A DNA stretch of 64,000 nucleotides, taken from assembly GCA_949987565.1 (NCBI GenBank), contig OX465114.1, forward strand, positions 1,116,001-1,180,000. The letters are read 5' to 3'. The position numbers were made by a program, and so were the translations under genes. This DNA is from Luidia sarsii (lineage: Eukaryota > Echinodermata > Asteroidea > Paxillosida > Luidiidae). Positions 11,550-20,695 of the stretch are shown here, one piece after another. Every line of letters starts with the position of its first letter. Position 1 is the stretch's first letter. The notes beneath the pieces were generated by a model, which saw only the letters and a list, made by a program, of their open reading frames with translations, made no database searches and had not been told where the DNA came from.

Positions 11550-14247
11550 ACTGCTCTCCTTTACTAGAGGAGCAAGTCATCCACCCAATAACCAACCTAC
11601 CCGGTCACTCCAACCTAAACCAAATGGCACACCAATGGGCACTGCTCTCCTTACTAGAGGAGCAAGTCATCCACCCAATAACCAACCTACCCGGTCACTC
11701 CAACCTAAACCAAATGGCACACCAATGGGCACTGCTCTCCTTACTAGAGGAGCAAGTCATCCACCCAATAACCAACCTACCCGGTCACTCCAACCTAAAC
11801 CAAATGGCACACCAATGGGCACTGCTCTCCTTACTAGAGGAGCAAGTCATCCACCCAATAACCAACCTACCCGGTCACTCCAACCTAAACCAAATGGCAC
11901 ACCAATGGGCACTGCTCTCCTTACTAGAGGAGCTAGTCATCCACCCAATAACCAACCTACCCGGTCACTCCAACCTAAACCAAATGGCACACCAATGGGC
12001 ACTGCTGTCCTTACTAGAGGAGCAAGTCATCCACCCAATAACCAACCTACCCGGTCACTCCAACCTAAACCAAATGGCACACCAATGGGCACTGCTCTCC
12101 TTACTAGAGGAGCAAGTCACCCACCCAATAAACAACCTACCCGGTCACTCCAACCTACATGTAAACCAAATGGCACACCAATGGGCACTGCTGTCCTTAC
12201 TAGAGGAACAAGTCATCCACCCAATAACCAACCTACCCGGTCACTCCAACCTAAACCAAATGGCACACCAATGGGCACTGCTGTCCTTACTAGAGGAGCT
12301 AGTCATCCACCCAATAACCAACCTACCCGGTCACTCAAACCTAAACCAAATGGCACACCAATGGGCACTGCTGTCCTTACTAGAGGAGCAAGTCATCCAC
12401 CCAATAACCAACCTACCCGGTCACTCCAACCTAAACCAAATGGCACACCAATGGGCACTGCTCTCCTTACTAGAGGAGCAAGTCACCCACCCAATAAACA
12501 ACCTACCCGGTCACTCCAACCTACATGTAAACCAAATGGCACACCAATGGGCACTGCTGTCCTTACTAGAGGAACAAATCATCCACCCAATAACCAACCT
12601 ACCCGGTCACTCCAACCTAAACCAAATGGCACACCAATGGGCACTGCTGTCCTTACTAGAGGAGCTAGTCATCCACCCAATAACCAACCTACCCGGTCAC
12701 TCAAACCTAAACCAAATGGCACACCAATGGGCACTGCTGTCCTTACTAGAGGAGCAAGTCATCCACCCAATAACCAACCTACCCGGTCACTCCAACCTAA
12801 ACCAAATGGCACACCAATGGGCACTGCTCTCCTTACTAGAGGAGCAAGTCATCCACCCAATAACCAATCTACCCGGTCACTCCAACCTAAACCAAATGGC
12901 ACACCAATGGGCACTGCTGTCCTTACTAGAGGAGCAAGTCATCCACCCAATAACCAACCTACCCGGTCACTCCAACCTAAACCAAATGGCACACCAATGG
13001 GCACTGCTCTCCTTACTAGAGGAGCAAGTCATCCACCCAATAACCAACCTACCCGGTCACTCCAACCTAAACCAAATGGCACACCAATGGGCACTGCTGT
13101 CCTTACTAGAGGAGCAAGTCATCCACCCAATAACCAACCTACCCGGTCACTCCAACCTAAACCAAATGACACACCAATGGGCACTGCTCTCCTTACTAGA
13201 GGAGCAAGTCATCCACCCAATAACCAACCTACCCGGTCACTCCAACCTAAACCAAATGGCACACCAATGGGCACTGCTCTCCTTACTAGAGGAGCTAGTC
13301 ATCCACCCAATAACCAACCTACCCGGTCACTCCAACCTAAACCAAATAGCACACCAATGGGCACTGCTCTCCTTTACTAGAGGAGCAAGTCATCCACCCA
13401 ATAACCAACCTACCCGGTCACTCCAACCTAAACCAAATGGCACACCAATGGGCACTGCTGTCCTTACTAGAGGAGCAAGTCATCCACCCAATAACCAACC
13501 TACCCGGTCACTCCAACCTAAACCAAATGGCACACCAATGGGCACTGCTGTCCTTACTAGAGGAGCAAGTCATCCACCCAATAACCAACCTACCCGGTCA
13601 CTCCAACCTAAACCAAATGGCACACCAATGGGCACTGCTGTCCTTACTAGAGGAGCAAGTCATCCACCCAATAACCAACCTACCCGGTCACTCCAACCTA
13701 AACCAAATGGCACACCAATGGGCACTGCTGTCCTTACTAGAGGAACAAGTCATCCACCCAATAACCAACCTACCCGGTCACTCCAACCTAAACCAAATGG
13801 CACACCAATGGGCACTGCTCTCCTTACTAGAGGAGCAAGTCATCCACCCAATAACCAACCTACCCGGTCACTCCAACCTAAACCAAATGGCACACCAATG
13901 GGCACTGCTCTCCTTACTAGAGGAGTAAGTTATCCACCCAATAACCAACCTACCCGGTCACTCCAACCTAAACCAAATGGCACACCAATGGGCACTGCTC
14001 TCCTTACTAGAGGAGCAAGTCATCCACCCAATAACCAACCTACCCGGTCACTCCAACCTAAACCAAATGGCACACCAATGGGCACTGCTCTCCTTACTAG
14101 AGGAGCAAGTCATCCACCCAATAACCAACCTACCCGGTCACTCCAACCTAAACCAAATGGCACACCAATGGGCACTGCTCTCCTTACTAGAGGAGCAAGT
14201 CATCCACCCAATAACCAACCTACCCGGTCACTCCAACCTAAACCAAA
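11550..14247 (+). repeat. 90-bp minisatellite, about 30 units
   Basis: The unit starts ACTGCTCTCCTTACTAGAGG and ends CACACCAATGGGC, with period exactly 90 bp. Two units of 96 bp contain an extra ACATGT-type insertion (about 12,150 and 12,520). Two units carry an extra T (first unit and at 13,371-13,376). Units are nearly identical, differing at a few fixed sites (CTCTCC/CTGTCC, AGCAAG/AGCTAG). Because 90 is a multiple of three and the unit lacks stops in two frames, ORFs of 647 and 943 codons arise (30-residue repeats, TRGASHPPNNQPTRS or LLEEQVIHPITNLPG). The extra T at 13.37 kb swaps the frames. No start context or splice structure supports translation. Confidence 0.95.
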
Positions 14248-14329
14248 ATATGGCACCCCAAAATCTGAGATGACCGGATCTGCAAATACTGCAACTGACG
14301 AGTGCCCAGAGGCGCGAAAACAAAAAACT

Positions 14330-14700
14330 AAATTATTGTTGATAGGTCAGTAAGAGATGGTTGGGCTGTATATACTGTAGTGCATCGTGATAAGAAAAGA
14401 ATACAGTGTGCTGTCAAGTGGAACTACATTCATAGTGGATGTATACATGATTGAATCACACAACAGTCACATACTCAGAACAATGCCATATCAATACGCC
14501 GCATTTGACTTTGCCCTTTATTTGGGCGAGGCTGAATATTAGTGGTGTACGTGATAATTGTATGTGTACTTATGATCATTTCAGGGGGTGTGTGATGTAC
14601 ATTGCATAGGTGTATACAGACTCATCAGATCTTCAGCGGTTCGACTGACACCTTGTTACCTGGGCACAACTTGGTAAGTTTTTGCCATTGTTCACTTCAT
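14330..14700 (+). repeat. Third copy of the 9.3-kb repeat family
   Basis: Starts at TTATTGTTGATAGGTCAGTA, matching 10,296 onwards, and continues through ACTACATTCATAGTGGATGT, CATTTGACTTTGCCCTTT and CCTTGTTACCTGGGCACAAC. The minisatellite therefore sits inside or next to this repeat. Confidence 0.65.
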
Positions 14701-15536
14701 TTCCTGACCAGGTCTGAGGTATTGATTCCTAGCAGTAGCAGGACCTATCTGAAAGGATTTTGCCTTTGCCTTTTTTAGAAAGGTCTCGCATGGATGGAAA
14801 TGTCCGTTTTTCTTTTATTATTACGCTAACTGTCTGACTATGAGCCCTACATTAAACAGAGTGTATACATATGTTTGAACAATGGCAGTCATTTTTTTTA
14901 GCAGTGCTTTTCCTGAAAAGCATTACAGAGCTGCAGACAATATCACAATTACTGGTTGTCATTTTCCAATCTGGGAACCATTTAAAACGATATACATGTA
15001 AGTAGTATACAGTAGTTGTGGTTGGATTAGTTCATACCTATACATGCTGCATAATATTGTACATTTTGAGCAACAGAGATGACAGTTTACATGTACTTCC
15101 AAGTCTACTTCCTTTGCAACATTGATCTTTTCTGGCAAACTTCTTCTTCAAAACAATACTATCTAATACATTTTCTTGGACCAAATCAATTTGCACTGAA
15201 TCAAATAAAAACATATCTGATACGTGTACATGTTCATGTAGCAGTCAGATTACCTTTTGAATTTTCATGGTACAGATTTTATCATTACTTTGCTTCAAAT
15301 TATAGCTCATAACAACTGTCTCATTTGGATGTGAAGAAACAAAAGAAGGCACCAAACTAATGAGAGATGAATCTGCCCTGCAGATATCCAACTAGAACTG
15401 AAATTTCAAGCTTCATATAATTTCTGATTATTGTCCTCAGAAGCAGAAAGCTCCTACTATGATCTAAACGTCAGGCCCTCTAAAGATTTGCAGCTATCAC
15501 TTTACATACAGTATCTGCTCTCATCACCTGTTTCAG
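14701..15536. other. Non-coding stretch with PLE-tail scraps
   Basis: Degraded tail motifs occur at about 14,733-14,790 (AGCAGGACCTATCTGAAAGG, GAAAGGTCTCGCATGGATGG) and 15,440-15,485 (AAAGCTCCTACTATGATCTA, AACGTCAGGCCCTCTAAAG). No exon was recognised before the acceptor at 15,536. Confidence 0.45.
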
Positions 15537-15795
15537 GTCAGTCATTGTACTCTAGCACCAATCATTGCAGCAATGACTCAACATTACCTTGCCAAGACCA
15601 AGGCAACGCGTGCCATTGACTGCAGGACAGGCACTGACCTCAAGGATCCATACTGTGTAGCTCAGCTTCCTAACGGTGACATTGCCATTGGGTCATTGAA
15701 CAGCACCCAAATCAGAGTCTGTGATTCTGAGCTGAAGGACAAGAGAGTGTTTTCCCTGCCATCTGGGGATAGATTATTGTATATAGGAGTAAGAG
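15537..15795 (+). CDS. NHL-repeat protein (copy B gene), first visible propeller exon
   Basis: The exon follows a pyrimidine-rich acceptor (ACCTGTTTCAG) and ends at AAGAG|GTGAGC, leaving phase 1. It encodes the lead-in (TQHYLAKTKATRAID) and first NHL blade (DPYCVAQLPNGDIAIGSL...IRVCDSEL), then SLPSGDRLLYIGVR. Joined to the next exon it reads GVR-GMCVTPNGK without a break. The 5' border is chosen because the frame is open back to that acceptor; an in-frame ATG at 15,573 may be coincidental. RING, B-box or coiled-coil exons expected in TRIM-NHL proteins were not found upstream, so the class is uncertain. Confidence 0.65.
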
Positions 15796-16067
15796 GTGAG
15801 CTCTTCATCTGCTGAAGTTGTTTCTACCTTAAAGGGGAATGCAACCCAAGAAATAAAGTTTGCTCATCTGATTGGGTGTTTAAAACAACCTACACGTACA
15901 ATTGCTTATGAGCCACTCACGTATGATTTTCATAAAGAGACAAAATCATGGAATTGTAGAGCCTCCGATGGTTGAATTTGCATTCCTGTACGTCGCCATC
16001 TTTTTGAAGGTGCCGCTGCCAATTGCGGGGGTGTGATGTTTCTGTGGAGAAGACGGCAACCGCGTCT

Positions 16068-16622
16068 GTTTGATCAATAAACCTTTTTGACATTCGCAAA
16101 GCATCATGGGTCTAGATGACAAACTGGCCGTATTTTTAGCATACAACTCTATAGTGAAGCACGTAAGTTTGTGAATTGTTAATTTTTTTCTCAAAAAACA
16201 GATTGAGTTCAGAAATGAAACTCACACAGAGTTTTCGTCTATACCAGCAACAAAATATATTTTTTTTGGTCGGAACATTGAGTGGGTATTGTTTCGGAGA
16301 TCAGTGACTGGATGGCAATCACAATGCGTGCATCGCGTGCTGCTAGCTGCATACACACGCCGAGTTTGCCATTCAGTCACCAAGGGAATCTCCACTGATT
16401 TCTCTGAAACTACCCACTCAACGTTCCGACAAAAAATATAGTTTGTTCCTGGTATCTAGACGAAAATTCTGGATGAGTTTCATTTCTGAACTCCAAAAAG
16501 TATCAAGATTTTACGTGCTTTGCCATAGAGTTGTGCAGTAAATATACATGTACGGCCAGTTTGTCATCTATACCCATGATGCTTTGCGAACATCGAAAAG
16601 GCTTATTGCGCTTGTTCAATCC
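16068..16622. mobile_element. Nested ~550-bp palindromic element
   Basis: Left arm AATAAACCTTTTTGACATTC...GCAAAGCATCATGGG pairs with right arm CCCATGATGCTTTGCGAAC...AAAAGGCTTATT. Pairing continues through GACAAACTGGCCGTA, CAGAAATGAAACTC and GGTCGGAACATTGAGTGGGT to a centre near 16,345. It interrupts the interior of the THAP transposon. No ORF is credible. Confidence 0.65.
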
Positions 16623-16800
16623 TCCCAATTTTAACTAAATTTATCAATCAACATTTTCATACATAAACTGTATACCCCAAAAATAGTACAAACATACACA
16701 TTTACATGTACTTGTATTTTTAAAAATAATTTATGCTTAACAATGAAGAAATCAAACTGATTCCTGCAGTCTTCACCGGGAAGGATCTCACATGCACATT

Positions 16801-16946
16801 CTGCCTAGTCTTTCACGCAGACTGCCCAACGCCATGCCACCCCTGCAGCACAAAATATGACACGGTATGCAATGTACATGTAAAATACATGTATCTACAC
16901 GTGTGATTGAGTTACAGATGAGCGGTCTGCGCGAAAGACTAGGCAG
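16801..16946. repeat. 146-bp hairpin-forming sequence
   Basis: CTGCCTAGTCTTTCACGCAG at 16,801 is matched by the inverted CTGCGCGAAAGACTAGGCAG ending at 16,946. It probably represents a small MITE inside the THAP element. Confidence 0.55.
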
Positions 16947-17035
16947 GTCATGCATGGGAGAACATTTATGCAGGGACAGAAACGAAAACAATTCTGAAAT
17001 TTATGAAGCTGTCAATTCACGTGTTGCCACCGCTG

Positions 17036-17369
17036 GTCGATGTGGAATAATTTTTCTACTAAGAAACTGCATGTTCTTTCAGTATCCTTTCTTGGTTTTG
17101 AGCCAGTGAGTTTGGCCCGCAACTGACGCAAGTCCTCCCAATCCTACTCGGTGAAGTGATCGCTACAGTACAAATCACATTCACATCATTTCTATTGTAT
17201 TGCCTATTGAGTATTGGTAGCCGATTTTGAGAAATTTCTCCACTTTGGTGGCCGCAGCCCACTTCCTAAGTAACTCAGGTTTCTTGTCCTTGTTGGGAAT
17301 TGCATGGAAAGTGTTTTCCAGCTTTTTCCCGCTGGCATTTTTACAGCCAAAAGCCTGGCAGTACACCAT
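17036..17369 (-). pseudogene. THAP zinc-finger domain of a P-element-like transposase, broken
   Basis: The minus-strand frame starting at 17,369 reads MVYCQAFGCKNASGKK followed by ENTFHAIPNKDKKPELL and RKWAAA. This is the N-terminal half of a THAP domain: the first C..C pair, the FHxxP segment and the conserved Trp. The second zinc pair is found about 35 codons later in another frame as LYCSDHFTE (about 17,140-17,170), followed by a stop and then an open run DWEDLRQLRAKLTGSKP. THAP domains bind DNA and occur at the N-terminus of P-element transposases. A frameshift and stop make it non-functional. It could be a domesticated THAP gene, but its position inside inverted repeats favours a transposon. 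Confidence 0.7.
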
Positions 17370-17654
17370 CGTTTAGCTCACGAGTGTACACAAACTGCAC
17401 GCAGTAGGGGGCACATCCGGGTACCTCATACGGCAGTTCTCCGCAAAAACATCACACCCCAACAATCAGCGGCGGCCCCTTCGAAAAGATGGCGACGTAC
17501 ATGTACAGGAACGCAAATTCAACCACTTAATTCCATGAATTTTCCCTCTTTATGAAAATTGTACGTGAGTAGCTCTTAGGTAATTGTAGGTTGTTTTTAA
17601 CACACAATCAGATAGGCCCTAAGCAAACTTGATTGTTTGGGTTGCATTCCCCTT

Positions 17655-18309
17655 GAAGCAAAGTCCTGCTAGGATTGAAACACCCAACCCTCTAACTTAG
17701 CTTTGGTCCCTTGTTAGCTTTGGTCCCTTCAGGTCATGTTAGTCAGCAAGCAGTTTGGAAACATGTTTGCTTGACTTTTTTTCCCCTTGTTTGTGTTTTC
17801 TGGAAGTGGCTTTTCATCTTTTAAATGGGAAAACAGATTTCAAGCAGTCAAAAACCCTAACACCCCTCAATCCTCCAATGTCTTCTGGTGGTTTGGAGAA
17901 TTTGAGATGCATCCCAGTAAGTTAAACCTGTGGTTGATTTCATCAAACTCATGGTAACTTACGACTCATCAATGAACGATACACAGAAGCCATAGGCCCT
18001 ACAGTACAGCCTGTGAGAACTTATGATTGGTGATCAGAAGGCTTTGTGAAATCATGGACTTTTTATTTACACTGTACCACAGGGAACCACAATATGCTAA
18101 GTAGGTACAGGGCTATATACCACAGAATACCACAGGCATTTGTGTGCATGTGCAGAGGACAGTATACCACAACATACATGTACCACAGAAAAACCATGTA
18201 TGGTAAACTGGTAAATTGTGGTATAAATTAGAAACCTCAGACACTGAATCATAATATACTTGGGACTGACCACAGCAACAGTCATTTTTCAATCCATCAC
18301 ATGACCTTG
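17655..18309. other. Intronic stretch with a PLE-tail scrap
   Basis: A degraded tail AAAGTCCTGCTAGGATTGAA lies at about 17,660-17,700. A loose TACCACA repeat occurs near 18,075-18,190. No exon is visible. Confidence 0.4.
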
Positions 18310-18379
18310 ACCAGCTTGGTGGCCAAGTGGTTAAGCCACTAGAAAGTAGGAGTCGTGGTTTGAAGCCCGCCTGAGCCAC
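18310..18379 (+). mobile_element. tRNA-derived SINE-like segment
   Basis: AGCTTGGTGGCCAAGTGGTT contains an A box matching TRGYNNARNNG (TGGCCAAGTGG). It is followed by a weak B box (GGTTTGAAGCC) and CCTGAGCC. The same head, better preserved, occurs at 26,984-27,055. It lies in an intron of NHL gene B. Confidence 0.55.
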
Positions 18380-18453
18380 CGCTACCTGAGTTTCTTTCTG
18401 TTTTTCCAAGCAGCTTTCATTGCTAGCTGTATTTCATGTGATTTGTTTAACAG

Positions 18454-18797
18454 GAATGTGTGTGACTCCAAATGGTAAACTCTGCATCAGTGATCCTGGT
18501 ATGAAGACTGTGCACGTTGTTACACCAGAAGGCAGACTGGAGAGTAGCTTCAACACATGTCTACCTCCCCTGAAGAAAAGCTTTAATCCTATGGGACTGG
18601 CCAGCAACAAGGAAGGGGAGGTGTTTGTATGTGATTGGAACAACCATCTCATCCGTGTCTTTGATCAGAGTGGTCAGGAATGTCGTCGATTTGGGGGCCT
18701 GGGTGAGGAGCCAGGGAAGCTGTGCAGGCCATGGGACCTGGCTGTGACACCTGATGGCAAGGTGCTTGTGGCAGATACTGGAAACAATAGAATACAG
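18454..18797 (+). CDS. NHL-repeat protein (copy B gene), central propeller exon
   Basis: The exon begins after TTTGTTTAACAG in phase 1 and ends AATACAG|GTGCGG in phase 0. It encodes three NHL blades: GMCVTPNGKLCISDPG...VHVVTPEG, PMGLASNKEGEVFVCDWNNH with IRVFDQSG, and PWDLAVTPDGKVLVADTGNN ending RIQ. The next exon supplies VFDGATG, so the blade crosses the splice exactly as in other NHL proteins. The intron to the next exon is 4.9 kb and contains a Penelope-like element. Function follows the family only: NHL propellers are RNA- or protein-binding platforms, often on E3 ligases. Confidence 0.85.
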
Positions 18798-19229
18798 GTG
18801 CGGTGTTACAGAGCAATCAAAACTTTTTCTTACAAAATTAATATCCTCCCAAATTGTCTGTCTGTGTGCTCTCAGCTTTCCTTTTTGCCCATCTGTCATA
18901 TTGTTGTGTATTTGTTTTCATTTTTTCTCCCTTTCTATCGGTTTTTGTCTTTGCTATTTTGTCTTACAGAAATGTACTAGAACTGAAACCTATTTTTCAA
19001 AGATTTGATTTTGCTATTGTCAGAAAGCTACACTGTTTTTGCAACATACATGTATTTCTATTTTTATGATTTTTTTCTTGATCTCTGAGATTCCATAGTG
19101 TTTTACAACCAATTGCACTTTGCATCTGCTGAAAAGGGCGTGATCCCTGGAAAAACAGATAATGGTTAATAGCTTCTTAGGCATTGCCATAGTTACATTA
19201 TAATGTAACTTTATGAGATAATTGGGATT

Positions 19230-19400
19230 ACATACAGGCATTGAGCATAGGTCACATGACATTAGCCCCACCCAGTGCGCACTGATTGGATAGACAGGTC
19301 ACTGCTCTCCCCACGTAGCGCAGGCATGAGGCTCTGCAATGGCTATATAAGGTGAGCATCGCTAGCCCATGGACAGGTTGGACCTTTTCTTTGGCTGCAC
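19230..19400 (+). promoter_or_regulatory. TATA-box promoter-like segment, possibly from a retroelement
   Basis: TATATAAGG at 19,344-19,352 follows GATTGG (inverted CCAAT, about 19,283), GTCACATGAC (about 19,251) and CCACGTAGCG. This layout is like retroelement promoters or an LTR end, but no second LTR or coding region was recognised. It lies in the last intron of gene B. Confidence 0.3.
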
Positions 19401-20097
19401 AGGGCAGACCTTCCTGGTAGGTTTGCAATCTCACTTCTCCTCGCTTGTTGGTAGTAGGGCCGTGCAGTTTGCACAGAGACAGTATAGGACCCTCTGAGGG
19501 GCCTGTGTGGTAAGGTCAGTGGAGGTATGGGTTCCCTGCTGTGGCCCTTGCAGCATTAGTTGCGAGGGGGCAAAGCCCCTGACATCTGTCTCCCGTGAGC
19601 TGAGCAGACCCGTGTTCTTTCAGCTTAGGGGCCGTGGCGCTGGTACGTTGCTGTCAATTGTCTGGGTGGTGTGTGTGCTGGCATATTGAAATGAAACACT
19701 TCCTGCTTTGATTCACGTAACACTTGTTCCCTCGTGTATTGCTTTGCTAGTTGTTGGTTGAGGTATACCTGTGATCGGTCAAGGGTCTGGTTTCCCTAGT
19801 GAGTGACCCTAGCCTAGACCACACACCAGTACTGGGACGGTATATTTCTTACCCAATGGACTTATCCCTAGCCACTCAGGGACCTGCCTGTACGGTGCCG
19901 TACATGGCACGCCCAGAGAGAGGGAGAGCCCCCCCCCCTCGCCACCAAGGGGCGTGACATCACACAATTAAACCACATCATGAACTATTGCCAAACATCT
20001 ATGACATTGTATTTTCTGAGGTAAACCTCGCTGACAATAACGACTTCACTGTAAACAACATATTTTATGACATTTGTTTGGTTGACTACAGTAATAA

Positions 20098-20640
20098 TCA
20101 ACAATATTGCAAACTGAAAATGACCAAAAAGCGAATATCAAAAATTAGCAGGGCCTGACATTTTGATCGCAGCAGGACATTTCTCAAAGGCAGAATGACA
20201 GGCACAAAACCAATAGGAAGGGTAGAGTAACAGGGACATGGGTGACAGACAGAGGACAAAGGGGATAGCTGGTAGGGTGAGATCAAAGGGAAGGGCAGGG
20301 GTTTGGGTAGGGATTAGATAGTGGAAAGGGGAAATATCAAAGGGAAAAGGTGAAAGAGAGAAGTGGGGGAGAGAACACAAAGGAGGGGTTATTGGTTCAC
20401 ATGCAAGGTGTTCATCATTCCCCTCCTGGATGTTGAGGCCATGGGGTTGAATTGTCCAAAGACGCTTCATCCACATTTTCTCTTGGCTTAAACGGACAGC
20501 ATTAATAAGTTGACCAAGTGACTCTATGCCCAGAACACTCATATCTGATATGAAATGATTGGGGAGATTGAAGTGACACCCTACTGGTATATCTAATTTA
20601 CCTGTTTTTCTGCTCATTTTTTTTGTAAAATACACCTTAG
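20098..20640 (-). pseudogene. Penelope-like element 3' remnant (GIY-YIG C-terminus plus tail), antisense
   Basis: Minus-strand reading gives the end of the GIY-YIG region (SRKTGKLDIPVGCHFNLPNH, ISDMSVLGIESLGQL) and MWMKRLWTIQPHGLNIQ. This closely matches the fuller plus-strand PLE at 23,210-23,400. The tail motif at 20,155-20,185 (GCAGGACATTTCTC) marks its 3' end. It corresponds to 355-830 in copy A, so it predates the segmental duplication. Confidence 0.8.
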
Positions 20641-20684
20641 ATTAGACACTGGGCACATGAGGGTGTCTAGTAACCCAACTTAAC

Positions 20685-20695
20685 GTATTTGAATG
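20685..20695 (+). repeat. Left target-site duplication of the PLE
   Basis: GTATTTGAATG here is repeated exactly at 23,687-23,697. The uninterrupted site GTATTTGAATGATATT is at 1226-1236 in duplicate copy A. Confidence 0.85.

Larger units (their letters stand above)
15832..17654. mobile_element. DNA transposon remnant with THAP gene and ~220-bp inverted repeats
   Basis: The ends are inverted copies beginning AAGGGGAATGCAACCCA. Similarity continues inwards for about 220 bp (ATCTGATTG, AACAACCTAC, ATGGAATT and GGTGTGATGTTT on the left, reversed on the right). A THAP zinc-finger reading frame begins just inside the right arm on the minus strand, an arrangement typical of P-element-like transposons. 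A 550-bp palindrome is nested at 16,068-16,622. No clear 8-bp target duplication was found. The element lies in the intron between the first two NHL exons of gene B. Confidence 0.7.

Noticed and set aside
11437..14353. Long ORFs (647 and 943 codons) in the 90-bp minisatellite as protein genes
   Set aside because: Openness follows from a 90-bp unit lacking stops in two frames. There is no start context, splice evidence or non-repeat domain.
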